From assembly GCF_900220975.1 (NCBI RefSeq), contig NZ_OBQD01000019.1, forward strand, positions 1 through 64,000: a DNA stretch of 64,000 nucleotides, given 5' to 3'. Origin of the DNA: Rhizobium subbaraonis (GTDB lineage: Bacteria; Pseudomonadota; Alphaproteobacteria; Rhizobiales; Rhizobiaceae). A model generated the notes under the pieces. The model saw nothing but the letters and a program-made list of their open reading frames with translations, was not told the origin of the DNA and made no database searches. A program made the translations under genes and the position numbers. This document shows positions 8,517 to 17,146 of the stretch, piece by piece (within the stretch, counting starts at the first letter, position 1; each line of letters opens with the position of its first letter).

Positions 8517-9761
8517 TCATTCGCAAGACAGCTTCACGACCGCGCCCAGCAGGGCGCGGGCGCCGATCATGATGTGGTCGTCGGTGACGAACTCTGCTTC
8601 GTTGTGACTGACGCCGTTGCGGCAGGGCACGAAGATCATCGCCGACGGCGCGATCCTGTTGACGAAGAGGGCATCGTGGAAGGCGCCCGAGATCATGGGG
8701 CGGCAAGCGATGCCCTGTGCAGCGCAGCCGTCTTCGATAGCCTGCGCGACATGCGGCGAGAAACGACCGGGCGGCATGTCGACGCGCTGTTCGATGACAG
8801 TCTTGCAGCCCAATCGTTCACCTGCGGCCTGACATTCATCGCGGACCCGCCGTTCAATCGCGGCAAGGATGGTGGCGTCCGGATGGCGGATATCGACCGT
8901 GAAGGAAACCCGACCCGGTATGACATTGATTGAGCCGGGTTCGGCGGCGATCCGGCCGACCGTCAGGCGGGCATCGGGGTCGGAGGGCATGATGTCGCCC
9001 TGGATGCGCACAATGGCGGCGGCCGCCGCCGCCATCGGGTCCTTGCGAAACTCGAGCGGCGTGGTGCCCGCATGGGCAGCTTCGCCCGAAAAGGCGACCT
9101 CCAGCCACTTTGTACCCTGAACGGCGGTGACGATACCGATGGGAACGCCCTCGCGTTCGAGGATCGGCCCTTGTTCGATATGCAATTCTACAAAAGCAGA
9201 GATGGTGTGTCCTATCGGACTTATTTCCGCTTCAGGCAGGTCATTCAGCGTTGCGGCCAGTTCGTCGGAAAAACGCGCGCCATCCGTTGCCGCCACCGAA
9301 TGCCAGTCCGTCACATTCGCCACACCGGCAAAGGCCATGGACCCCATGCAGCCCGGCGAAAAGCGGCTGCCCTCCTCGTTGGTGAAGGCGACGACCTCGA
9401 TGGCCCGGTCCGTCTCGATGCCGGCATCAGCAAGCGCTTCCAGCGCCTCGAAGGCTGTGAGCGTGCCCAGCGCGCCATCGAAACGCCCACCGGTCGGCTG
9501 GCTGTCGAGATGGCTTCCTATGAGAAGCGGCGCAAGCGCCGCATCGCGACCCTCCCGACGGATGAAGAGATTGGCAACCTCGTCCTGGAACACCGTGAAG
9601 CCGCGGGCAAGCGCGCGCTCGACCAGTAGCCGGCGCGCGGCACGGTCTTCGACGCTCAATGCCTGCCGGTTCACGCCACCGGCGGGCGTTGCGCCGATCG
9701 CCGCGAAATCGGCGACGGACTTGAGGAGGCGCGCGGCGTTGACCTCCGGCGTTGTCTTCAT
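8517..9761 (-). CDS. hyuC: M20-family amidohydrolase (N-carbamoyl-L-amino-acid hydrolase/allantoate amidohydrolase type)
   Basis: A 414-residue zinc amidohydrolase of the HyuC/AllC group, which hydrolyses N-carbamoyl amino acids, allantoate or ureido compounds. Metal and catalytic residues are visible in GSHLDSQPTGGRFDGALG, FTNEEGSRF, ELHIEQGP and the late VSHNEAEFV. The dimerisation domain lies near residues 205-320 (SGEAAHAGTTP). The ATG at 9761 overlaps the btpA stop as ATGA. It is the last gene of the operon that begins with the ABC importer at 16275. The exact substrate is unknown, so the symbol denotes the family only. Confidence 0.87.
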   Translation of the reverse strand: MKTTPEVNAARLLKSVADFAAIGATPAGGVNRQALSVEDRAARRLLVERALARGFTVFQDEVANLFIRREGRDAALAPLLIGSHLDSQPTGGRFDGALGTLTAFEALEALADAGIETDRAIEVVAFTNEEGSRFSPGCMGSMAFAGVANVTDWHSVAATDGARFSDELAATLNDLPEAEISPIGHTISAFVELHIEQGPILEREGVPIGIVTAVQGTKWLEVAFSGEAAHAGTTPLEFRKDPMAAAAAAIVRIQGDIMPSDPDARLTVGRIAAEPGSINVIPGRVSFTVDIRHPDATILAAIERRVRDECQAAGERLGCKTVIEQRVDMPPGRFSPHVAQAIEDGCAAQGIACRPMISGAFHDALFVNRIAPSAMIFVPCRNGVSHNEAEFVTDDHIMIGARALLGAVVKLSCE

Positions 9762-10600
9762 CGGCCGAGGCCTGCGATGAAGCGCTTCACCCGGTCCGGC
9801 TCGACTGCATTCCACCAGACGCCGTCATATTTGAGGGCGCTTGCGATGATGACCCCGTCGGCGACGGACAGGATGTCGTTGGCGTTGTCGTGGGTGACGC
9901 CGCTTCCGACCAGCGTCGGCAACGAGCCCGCCTCCTTGATCATGCGAATATAACCGAGATCTGCGGCATGGCCGGTGCGCTGGCCGGTGGCGATGACGAC
10001 GTCGGCGTCGAAGAAAACAAGGTCCTTGACCTGCTCTTCCACCGGCCGGTCGGCGACAATGGCATGTGCCCCGTGCTTCACGTGGGCATCGGCGAAGATG
10101 CGAATGCCGCGGGCGCGAAGATGGGCGCGATAGCGCATGGCGCGCGCAGATTCACCTTCGACGATACCTTCGTTGGCAATGTAGGCATTGGCCCACTGGT
10201 TGACGCGGATGAAGGATGCGGACGAAGCCGAGGCGATGGCGAGCGCGGGGATCGATGCGTTGGCCAGCACATTGATGCCGATCGGCCGGCCGAGTTCGCG
10301 ACGGATTCGGTCGGCGACGACGGCCATATGGGCGGAGGTTTCGTGACCGATATCGTCAGGTTTGGCGAAGGGCACGTCGCCGTGGTTCTCAACGATCACG
10401 GCATCGCAGCCGCCCGAAAGATAGGCTCGCGCGTCCGAAAGGCCGCGTTCGTAGATTGCCTCCACGCCTTCGTCGTCGTAGCGCGGTGCGCCTGGCAGCG
10501 GCATGAGGTGCACCACGCCGATCACCGGCTTGTCGCGCCCGAAAAGCGTCTTCAGCGTGTCGTTGTCCTGCCGTCCGATGGGGTTGCTCATGGTGATCAC
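9758..10600 (-). CDS. BtpA/SgcQ family protein
   Basis: A 280-residue protein of the BtpA/SgcQ family, predicted TIM-barrel fold. Recognisable segments are KPVIGVVHLMPLPGAP at the N-terminus, the GGCDAVIVENHGDVPF strand, GINVLAN, FIRVNQW and the late TLVGSGVTHDNA phosphate-binding-like loop. BtpA was first linked to photosystem I assembly, whereas SgcQ relatives occur in carbohydrate operons, which fits here. The start is a GTG at 10600 overlapping the kinase TGA, with GGAA six bases before it; an ATG at 10591 is the alternative. The biochemical role is unknown. Confidence 0.85.
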   Translation of the reverse strand: MITMSNPIGRQDNDTLKTLFGRDKPVIGVVHLMPLPGAPRYDDEGVEAIYERGLSDARAYLSGGCDAVIVENHGDVPFAKPDDIGHETSAHMAVVADRIRRELGRPIGINVLANASIPALAIASASSASFIRVNQWANAYIANEGIVEGESARAMRYRAHLRARGIRIFADAHVKHGAHAIVADRPVEEQVKDLVFFDADVVIATGQRTGHAADLGYIRMIKEAGSLPTLVGSGVTHDNANDILSVADGVIIASALKYDGVWWNAVEPDRVKRFIAGLGR

Positions 10601-11502
10601 ACGTTTTCCAGTTTCAATGTCTTGGTGAGGGCGGCGAGTTCCGCCCGGGAGGGGAAGGAGGCGAGCGTCCCGGAACGGCCGACCGCGATCCCCGCTGCCT
10701 GTGTCGCAAGTTTCGCGGCGTCAATGAGCGCAGCGCCCTGTGCGAGAAGACCGGCGATCGTTCCTGCAAAGCAATCGCCGGCGCCACTGGTGTCCACCGC
10801 CTCGATCTTCTCGGCGGATATGTGAAGGCAGGAGGATGCGTCCAGCACCAGAGCTCCTGCAGGGCCGAGTGTCACGATGACGCCTTCTGCACCCATGGCA
10901 TGGAGCCGACCGGCTGCGCTTTCGGCATCGGCTTCGCCGGTCAATGCCTCGGCCTCGGGCCGATTGCAGACGAGAAGCGACACTGTCGTCAGATCCAGCG
11001 GTTCAACAGGAAGAGGGCTGGGATTGAGGACCGTAAAGAGCCCGGCATTCCTGCCCGCTTTCAGGCTGGCAGCCGTAGCCTGGGAACCAAGATTACCCTG
11101 CATCAGCAGCATGTCGCCGGGTTGCCAGGTTCCTCCGAGCGCGCTCATGGCGAGCGGGTCGAAAGCCTCTGCGCAGGCGGCGGCGGTGACGATGACGTTC
11201 TCGCCCTCGCGATCGATCAGGATCACCGAGCGATCGCACGGCAGATCAAGGCGCGACAGACGCAGCTCAGGGATTTCAACGGAAAGCAAGCCTTCCATCC
11301 TGTCGCCGACGGCATCCCTGCCGACGGGCGCCCAGAACGTAACCGGGGCGCCCGTGCGAGCGGCTGCGACGGCCTGGTTTGCGCCCTTGCCGCCCAATCC
11401 CTCGCCGGCAGCGGCTGCGTTCAGCGTTTCGCCCGGCTGCGGCAACCGCTCCAGGCGAAAACTCGTATCGACGCAGACATTGCCGACGACATGGATGGTC
11501 AT
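10597..11502 (-). CDS. PfkB/ribokinase-family carbohydrate kinase
   Basis: A 301-residue kinase with the two PfkB signatures: the N-terminal substrate region GGKGANQAVAAARTG and the C-terminal DTSGAGDCFAG, which holds the catalytic Asp and anion hole. The start at 11502 (MTIHVVGN) is chosen for its GGAAGG ribosome-binding site; sequence upstream is non-homologous. It probably phosphorylates the sugar or nucleoside-like compound freed by the operon's hydrolases. It is coupled to btpA by a GTGA overlap. The substrate cannot be read from the sequence. Confidence 0.9.
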   Translation of the reverse strand: MTIHVVGNVCVDTSFRLERLPQPGETLNAAAAGEGLGGKGANQAVAAARTGAPVTFWAPVGRDAVGDRMEGLLSVEIPELRLSRLDLPCDRSVILIDREGENVIVTAAACAEAFDPLAMSALGGTWQPGDMLLMQGNLGSQATAASLKAGRNAGLFTVLNPSPLPVEPLDLTTVSLLVCNRPEAEALTGEADAESAAGRLHAMGAEGVIVTLGPAGALVLDASSCLHISAEKIEAVDTSGAGDCFAGTIAGLLAQGAALIDAAKLATQAAGIAVGRSGTLASFPSRAELAALTKTLKLENV

Positions 11503-11519
11503 GGTGGCGGACCTTCCGT

Positions 11520-12284
11520 TCAGTCCGTCGCCCATGCGAGCATCTGCTCGAACAGGGTCTTGTAGCCCGGCCAGGCAATGAATTCCGGCGGCAGCCAATG
11601 CGGTCCGACGTCGGAGGTCCAGACCAGCGTGCGGCCTTCGCCATACGTGCCGGTGACGAGCAGCGGCAGCGAGCCGTATTCGGACGAAACGGTCATCAGC
11701 TGGTTGGCCCCGTCCTTCAGCGTCACCTCATTGAAGCCCAGCAGATAGGGGAACTCGCCGGAGATGCCCGAAAGGATCGGATGCGACGCATCGCCGGAGA
11801 CGACAGGCGTAAAGCCCTCCGGCACCTCAACGCGGTCGTCGATGGAAAGGCAGGCCACCGGCAGAACCTCTTCGACCGCCGTATTGCGGAAGCGCGCGCC
11901 GCCATTGATGCCCTGGAAGGAATAGTAGCCGCCGAACATCAGGAGAGCACCGCCCTTGGCTACGTATTCGCGCAGCAATTTCAAGCGGTTTGGCGTACGG
12001 CGGGAATGGATCCAGGTGTCCGGATGCAGAAGCAGCGTGTTGGCGCCGATGTCGGAAAGCACGATCGCGTCATAGGCCTGCAGCCCTTCGAGCGTGCTTG
12101 GAAATTCCTTCTGAGCCTCGTGCGCCGGCATGAAGGTGACATCGAACGGGCTGTCCTTCAATGCCTTCAGCAGTTCGTCGGCACCGGTATGGTAGGTGAC
12201 GGTCGGGAACTGGTCGAAGCCCTTGATGTGGGTCGCGGTCGAAACCCAGGATTCGCCGGCGAGCAGCACTTTCTTCTTGGTCAT
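11520..12284 (-). CDS. Glutamine-amidotransferase-like (ThuA/DUF1355-type) protein
   Basis: A 254-residue protein of the cytoplasmic class I glutamine-amidotransferase-like group, seen in sugar operons. Recognisable parts are KKVLLAGESWVSTATHIKGFD, the AIVLSDIGANTLLLHPDTW segment, the glycine-rich LREYVAKGGALLMFGGYYSF and the C-terminal RTLVWTSDVGPHW. No clear nucleophile cysteine sits in the usual nucleophile-elbow context, so true amidotransferase activity is doubtful. It lies between the PfkB kinase and the phosphotriesterase-like gene. Its role is unknown, possibly sugar-derivative processing. Confidence 0.75.
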   Translation of the reverse strand: MTKKKVLLAGESWVSTATHIKGFDQFPTVTYHTGADELLKALKDSPFDVTFMPAHEAQKEFPSTLEGLQAYDAIVLSDIGANTLLLHPDTWIHSRRTPNRLKLLREYVAKGGALLMFGGYYSFQGINGGARFRNTAVEEVLPVACLSIDDRVEVPEGFTPVVSGDASHPILSGISGEFPYLLGFNEVTLKDGANQLMTVSSEYGSLPLLVTGTYGEGRTLVWTSDVGPHWLPPEFIAWPGYKTLFEQMLAWATD

Positions 12285-12312
12285 GAAAACTCCTTGGACG
12301 ATTGGCCGGCGC

Positions 12313-13404
12313 CTAGCGCGCAGCGGAAAAGACTGATTTCGGATTGTCGACCAGCATTTGGTCGATGGCCGTCTGGTCGACGCCGTGGCGCTTCAGCCGT
12401 GGCAGGAAGTGCTTGAGGATGTAGCCGTAGCCGAATCCGCCGTAGCGCGTCAGCATGATCTTCAGGAAGACATCCTGCGACAGCAGCAGCCGGTCGCCAA
12501 ACCCCTTGTCGACAAGGGCGGCGATGGCGCGCGCGTTCTCCTCGTCGGAGGGCGACTGGGCGTCCTGGTCGGCGTAGTAGTAGTCCATGCCGATCATGTC
12601 GTATTCGAGGAAGGCCCCGCGCCGGGCGAGCGCCATCTGGTAATCCAGATCGTTGTGGCTGGGGTTCATGTGGCAAAGGACGGTATGGCGCAAGTCTGCC
12701 CCCTCCTCCTCCACAACGTCAAGCACGCGGTGGGCCAGACGCTCCCAACCCGGCAGGTGGATGGAAAGCGGCAGGCCGGTGATGCGCGCCGCCCGCGCCG
12801 AAGCGCGCAGAGACTTCTCTTCCTCGGCAGTGAAGTTGCGACTGACGCCGACCTCGCCGATGATGCCGGCCATGATTTCTGGCTGGCGCTCGCCACCGCC
12901 GACATCGTCGACGATGAACTGCGTCACCTCTTCCACGCTCATCGCCTTGAGCCAATCGGGATGGGTGTGTTCGAGATAGAAGCCGGTGCCCATGATGATC
13001 CTGAGCCCCGACATGCGGGCGATACGGGCAAGGCCCGGCGCATCGCGACCGATGCCGAAGTTCGTCGTCTCGACGACCGTGCAGCCGCCGAGCGCCTGGA
13101 AACGCTTCAATTCGCCGAGTGCGAGGTCGCCGTCATCGAGCGAGACGTTGTCCCGGTTCATGTACGGGTTCATGCGCAGTTCGCCGATGATCTCGATCGA
13201 GACCTTCTGTTCGGCTATCGCCTTCTCGTCGGGATGGCAAGGGCAGATCCAGCTGGTCGCGCCGTCGAGAAAGATATGCTCGTGCATCAGCGTCACGCCG
13301 AGTTCGTCCACCTGCACCGGGCCGGTGACGGTCATGGCGGTGCCTGAGTTGACGCCGATCGGATGGCGCGGCCTCGGCGTTTCGGTGAAGAGGTCGTCGA
13401 GCAT
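12313..13404 (-). CDS. Phosphotriesterase-family metal-dependent hydrolase
   Basis: A 363-residue TIM-barrel hydrolase of the phosphotriesterase/lactonase family. Metal ligands can be placed: H41 and H43 in LMHEHI, the bridging residue in GEVGV (a Glu where many members have a carboxylated Lys), and the histidines in LSIHLPG and LCHMNPSH. The Asp of LLSQDV is the catalytic base. Members act on lactones, phosphoesters or amides. The start has AGGA about nine bases upstream. Its place next to a sugar-type importer and kinase suggests a sugar lactone or glycoside-like substrate, but this is inference. Confidence 0.87.
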   Translation of the reverse strand: MLDDLFTETPRPRHPIGVNSGTAMTVTGPVQVDELGVTLMHEHIFLDGATSWICPCHPDEKAIAEQKVSIEIIGELRMNPYMNRDNVSLDDGDLALGELKRFQALGGCTVVETTNFGIGRDAPGLARIARMSGLRIIMGTGFYLEHTHPDWLKAMSVEEVTQFIVDDVGGGERQPEIMAGIIGEVGVSRNFTAEEEKSLRASARAARITGLPLSIHLPGWERLAHRVLDVVEEEGADLRHTVLCHMNPSHNDLDYQMALARRGAFLEYDMIGMDYYYADQDAQSPSDEENARAIAALVDKGFGDRLLLSQDVFLKIMLTRYGGFGYGYILKHFLPRLKRHGVDQTAIDQMLVDNPKSVFSAAR

Positions 13405-13406
13405 CT

Positions 13407-14417
13407 TCAGCGTCCTTTCGCCCCGCCGCGGAACAGGCGGAAATTCAGCCAGATGGCAACGAGGATGATGAAGCCGGTGACGATCGGCGTGAAGAAAGGC
13501 GAAAGGTGCGAGAGGATGAGGCCGTTTGCCAGCACGGCAACTGTCAGCGCACCGAGGATCGTGCCGGTGAGCGAGCCGCGTCCGCCAAAGAGGCTGGTGC
13601 CACCGAGCACCACGGCCGCGATGACGTCGAGCTCGAAGCCCTGCCCTGCATTCGATGAGCCGGAACCGAGACGGGCGGAGAGGATGACGCCGGCCGCCGC
13701 CGCCGCCGTGCCGGAGAGCACATAGACCCAGAGAATGACCCGGCGCGTGTTTACGCCCGCCCGCCGCGTCGCCTCGGCATTCGCCCCGACGCCCGTCACG
13801 TATCGGCCGAAATGGGTTTCGTTGAAGGCGATATAGGCGACGGCGAGTATGACGATGGCGATCAGCGCCGGCGCCGGAATGCCGAGCACCCAGGCGCGGC
13901 CGAGTGCCACGAAGGGGCTCGTCGGTTCGATCGGGATCGAATAGCCGCCGGTGATGAGCAGTGCAAAGCCGCGGATGACGGAAAGGCCGGCCAGCGTCAC
14001 GATGAAGGCGGGAATCCGCTCATAGGCGATGAAATACCCCTGGATGACGCCGACCACGCCACCGAGCAGAAGCATCAGCAGGATGGCGAGCGGCCATGGC
14101 ACGCCGGCCTGAAGGGTTGCGGCCGAAAGGGTGGCTGTCAGTGCCAGCACGGAGCCGACCGAGAGATCGATACCGCCTGTCGTGATGACGAAGGTCATGG
14201 CGGCTGCCACGATGAGCAGCGGGGCGGATTGCCTGATGACGTTGAGCAGGTTCGGCGCCGTGAGGAAGGCATCCGTCGTCACCGAGAAGAACAGGCAACA
14301 GACGACGAAGAACAGCGCGATCGACATGACGCCGCCATTGGCCACGACCTTGTCGAGGATCGTCGCCTCGCGCATGCGCGGCGGGTGGCTGGCATAGGCG
14401 TTGGGTTCGGAGCTCAT
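13407..14417 (-). CDS. Sugar-type ABC transporter permease (RbsC/FrcC class)
   Basis: A 336-residue inner-membrane permease of the ribose/fructose branched family (BPD_transp_2). It has about ten hydrophobic segments and the family signatures TTGGIDLSVGSVLALTATL and VIAAVVLGGTSLFGGRGSL. It is coupled to the upstream ATPase gene by an ATGA overlap and to the phosphotriesterase-like gene by a two-base gap. It would form a one-permease importer with the binding protein at 15334-16275. The ATPase gene of the set is frameshifted. Confidence 0.93.
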   Translation of the reverse strand: MSSEPNAYASHPPRMREATILDKVVANGGVMSIALFFVVCCLFFSVTTDAFLTAPNLLNVIRQSAPLLIVAAAMTFVITTGGIDLSVGSVLALTATLSAATLQAGVPWPLAILLMLLLGGVVGVIQGYFIAYERIPAFIVTLAGLSVIRGFALLITGGYSIPIEPTSPFVALGRAWVLGIPAPALIAIVILAVAYIAFNETHFGRYVTGVGANAEATRRAGVNTRRVILWVYVLSGTAAAAAGVILSARLGSGSSNAGQGFELDVIAAVVLGGTSLFGGRGSLTGTILGALTVAVLANGLILSHLSPFFTPIVTGFIILVAIWLNFRLFRGGAKGR

Positions 14418-15209
14418 GCGGAGGCGCCTTTTTCCCGGTTGTGGCCTGCGGACCGGGCGGCAAACTTTCGCCCGACGATGAGATTGACGACGTCCTCGAT
14501 ATTCGTGTCCTCGATACGCCGCTCGGCGACGTTGCGCCCCTCATACATCACCTGGATGCGGTCGCAGACGAGGAAGAGATCCTGCAGGCGATGGGTGATG
14601 AGGATTACGGAAACGCCGCGTTGCGAGACGGTGCGGATGAGTTCAAGCACCGCTTCCACCTCGGCGACGGCGAGCGCTGCCGTCGGTTCGTCCATGATGA
14701 GTACGGACGGATTGAAGGACGCGGCGCGGCCGATCGCGATCGATTGGCGCTGTCCGCCCGAGAGGTTTTCGACCTTCATGCGCGTATCGGGGATGACGAT
14801 GCCGAGATTGGAAAGCATGTCGCGCGCCCGCTCGTGCATCAGCTTCTTGTCGAGCATCGGCACGCCCGCAAACCGCCTTCGGCTCGCGGCCGAGAAAGAG
14901 ATTGCCGGCGACATCGATCGTGTCGCAGAGCGCGAGGTCCTGGTAGACCATCTCGATGCGGGCGGCGCGTGCATCCGCCGGCGAGGTGAAGGCGACTTGC
15001 TTGCCGTCGATCTCGATCGTGCCCGCGTCGGGGATTACCGCGCCTGACAGCACTTTGCTGATGGTGGATTTGCCCGCGCCATTGTCGCCTACCAGGCCGA
15101 GGACTTCCCCGGGCTTCAGGTCGAGCGAGGCGTTGTCGAGCGATTGCAGAGCGCCGTAGCGCTTGGAGATGCCGGTCATGCGGACGCGGCTTACATGCGT
15201 GTCGGTCAT
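14414..15209 (-). pseudogene. Sugar ABC transporter ATPase, frameshifted
   Basis: A single-domain (FrcA-like, about 260 residues) ATPase split between two frames. The first frame runs from ATG 15209 through Walker [10 protein letters not shown] and Q-loop [10 protein letters not shown] to FLGREPK near 14877. The second frame picks up at [10 protein letters not shown] and holds the signature LSGGQRQS, Walker [12 protein letters not shown] and switch ILITHRLQDL, ending at 14414. The switch requires removing one base or adding two around 14873-14880. No slippery heptamer is evident. This is either a real inactivating mutation or a sequencing error. Both flanking transporter genes are intact. Confidence 0.9.
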
Positions 15210-15237
15210 GTTCAATGGCCCTTGCAGGAAATCCGGC

Positions 15238-15317
15238 CGCCCAGTCTACTCTTGATGCTGCAATTCCGGACGCAAAACTGCTGTGCGTTTTCGCTGGAAT
15301 TGCCGGAAAACTGGGCG
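15238..15317 (-). other. Nested stem-loop between binding-protein and ATPase genes
   Basis: In the 124-base gap between the binding-protein stop and ATPase start, CGCCCAG (15238-15244) pairs with CTGGGCG (15311-15317). GCAATTCC (15260-15267) pairs with GGAATTGC (15296-15303) inside it. Such intercistronic structures after binding-protein genes commonly raise binding-protein mRNA relative to the membrane genes. That role is inferred. Confidence 0.5.
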
Positions 15318-15333
15318 ACGGCGGCAGTTCGGC

Positions 15334-16275
15334 TTACTTGAACATTTCGCGATATTGGTCGACGTTCGCCTTGGTCACGATCGTCACGGGCACGTTGATG
15401 ATCGGGTCGATCTTCTCGCCCTTCTTCACCTTGACGAGCGCTTCCACGGCGGCCTTGCCTTCACCGGCCGGGTCCTGCTGGATCACGGCGGTGACGAAGC
15501 CCTGGTCGATGCCGTCGATGGCGGATTTCGTCAGGTCCCAGCCAAACACCTTGATGCTGTCGCCGCGGCCCTGGCTGGCAACGGCGGAGACCGCGCCAAG
15601 CAGCGCCGGCTCACCGGTAGCATAGAGCGCATTCATGTCGGGATTGGCGGTCATCAGGTTTTCTGCAGCCGAGAGTGCGACGTCCTGCACGTTCTGGCCA
15701 TCGACCGTGTTGAGGAAGTCGACCTTCTGGCCGCCCTCGGCGACTGCGGCCTTGAACCCGTCGAGACGCTGGTTCTGGATGAAGGAATTGAGCGCGCCGA
15801 CGACGCCGACCTTGGCTGCGCCACCCATGTCGCTCTTGACGTAGTCGGAGAAGAACTTGCCGATCTCTTTGCCGGCTGCGGTGTTGTCCACGCCGACGAA
15901 AGCGATGTTGTCGCCATCGGGGATCTGCGCGTCGATGGCGATGACCGGGATGCCGGCGTTCTTGGCGGCGGTGATCGCCGGCTTGACGCCGTTCACGTCG
16001 ATGGCGACCAGAATGATGCCATCGACCTTCTGGGTGATGTAGGTCTCGATCGCGTCGTTCTGGGCGGAAGGCACGTTGTTGGCGTTGAAGATGACGAGGT
16101 CGACGCCAGCCGCCTTTGCAGCCTCGTTGGCACCGTCGTTGATCTGGTTAAAGAAGAGGGCCTGCTGGTTGATGGTGACGAGGGCGAAAGTATCGGCGAA
16201 GGCATTGGCGGCGCCCATCGAGAGCGTCATGGCGACGGCTGCAGCGCAGCCGAGCAGATATTTGGTCCGACCCAT
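15334..16275 (-). CDS. Sugar-type ABC transporter substrate-binding protein (RbsB-like)
   Basis: A 313-residue periplasmic binding protein of the RbsB/Peripla_BP_4 family. A signal peptide is visible (MGRTKYLLGCAAAVAMTLSM, cleavage near ANAFA). The ligand-fold segments are clear: FFNQINDGANEAAKAAGVDL, KVDGIILVAIDVNGVKPAI, IPVIAIDAQIP and FGWDLTKSAIDGID. The start at 16275 is preferred because a purine-rich GGGGAAC precedes it and the signal peptide begins there. It is the first structural gene of the operon, 138 bases after the XRE-cupin regulator. It defines a sugar or sugar-like substrate, possibly cyclitol or nucleoside. Confidence 0.92.
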   Translation of the reverse strand: MGRTKYLLGCAAAVAMTLSMGAANAFADTFALVTINQQALFFNQINDGANEAAKAAGVDLVIFNANNVPSAQNDAIETYITQKVDGIILVAIDVNGVKPAITAAKNAGIPVIAIDAQIPDGDNIAFVGVDNTAAGKEIGKFFSDYVKSDMGGAAKVGVVGALNSFIQNQRLDGFKAAVAEGGQKVDFLNTVDGQNVQDVALSAAENLMTANPDMNALYATGEPALLGAVSAVASQGRGDSIKVFGWDLTKSAIDGIDQGFVTAVIQQDPAGEGKAAVEALVKVKKGEKIDPIINVPVTIVTKANVDQYREMFK

Positions 16276-16332
16276 TTTGATGTTCCCCTTGTTTGAAGCC
16301 TCAGGCGGCAACCGGAATTTACGGGAGGCATT

Positions 16333-16368
16333 ATTCAAGTTACTTGAATTCATGTCAAGCAACTTGAA
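16333..16368. promoter_or_regulatory. Repeated operator-like palindromes upstream of the sugar ABC operon
   Basis: ATTCAAGT-T-ACTTGAAT at 16333-16349 is a perfect 8+1+8 palindrome. A second site, TCAAG-CAA-CTTGA, lies at 16355-16367. The shared core CAAG-N2/3-CTTGA repeats at about two helical turns. They sit 58-93 bases upstream of the binding-protein start, where an operator is expected. The XRE-cupin regulator encoded just upstream is the most likely binder. Confidence 0.6.
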
Positions 16369-16413
16369 TTGCTGTCGCTCGAACAGTGGGGATTTGGAAA
16401 TTTTCGATATACA

Positions 16414-17034
16414 TCAGAATGTTGGCGGCGTGTTGACCCAGAAGATCGAGGCGCGCTCGGTGCCCATGTTACGGTACCAGTGGGCAAGTTCGGAATTGAA
16501 CACGAAACTGTCGCCCGCGGAAAGGCGGAAGGACTTGTCGCCGATCATCAGTTCGATCTCGCCGACAAGCACATATCCCACCTCTTCGCCGACATGCTGG
16601 ATCGGCCCGGCGCTCTCGCCACCCGCATCGATGTGGTGGATGTTGCACTGGAGCAGATGCCCGGGCGAATAGGGGATGATGCGCTCGAGCGAGATGCCCT
16701 CGCCGCGCCGCAACGGGTCGAGGGCGATCAGCGGACGGGTTCCGGCGCGAAAGACCACGCCCTCCTCGCCATCGGTTTCCTCGAACATCCAGCCGATGTT
16801 GGAATCGAGCGCCTGCACCAGACGGTGCAGCATCGGAAGCGAGGGCGAGGCCTTGCCGTTCTCGATCTTCGACAACAGGCTTTCCGAGCAATCCGCCGCC
16901 TGCGCCAGTGCCTTCAGCGTCAGTCCCCGCGTCTGGCGAGCGAGCTTCAGACGCGCACCGAGCCGCACCGGGTTCGATTGGGTTTTGTCCTCCCGGCTGC
17001 TTTCAGACGGCGAAGGCGGCTTGACCATATTCAT
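16414..17034 (-). CDS. XRE-family regulator with cupin sensor domain
   Basis: A 206-residue two-domain regulator. An N-terminal Cro/C1 helix-turn-helix (about residues 22-80, LGARLKLARQTRGLTLKALA and CSESLLSKIENGKASPSLPM) is joined to a C-terminal cupin (about 125-200, HVGEEVGYVLVGEIELMIG). The cupin likely binds a small effector. It lies upstream of, and on the same strand as, the sugar-type ABC operon, with palindromes between. Two starts are possible: ATG at 17034 (used here) and a TTG at 17067 that has a better ribosome-binding site (AAGGA). It probably controls the operon downstream. Confidence 0.88.
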   Translation of the reverse strand: MNMVKPPSPSESSREDKTQSNPVRLGARLKLARQTRGLTLKALAQAADCSESLLSKIENGKASPSLPMLHRLVQALDSNIGWMFEETDGEEGVVFRAGTRPLIALDPLRRGEGISLERIIPYSPGHLLQCNIHHIDAGGESAGPIQHVGEEVGYVLVGEIELMIGDKSFRLSAGDSFVFNSELAHWYRNMGTERASIFWVNTPPTF

Positions 17035-17146
17035 GTGACGGTATCGCGTTGATCGAGGAGACGACAATAATTCCTTCCATCAAGGCGTGTCCAGAGAGGA
17101 GGCCGCCCGTGTCCCATTGCGCGTCCAAGCCCCGCCCGACTTTTCG

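Noticed and set aside
14873-14880. Programmed ribosomal frameshifting in the ATPase gene
   Set aside because: No slippery heptamer or clear downstream stimulatory structure was seen, and single-domain sugar ATPases are not known for it.
14414-15215. Two separate overlapping ATPase genes
   Set aside because: Each frame holds only half of one ABC ATPase domain and they join at a single point, so one frameshifted gene is the simpler reading.
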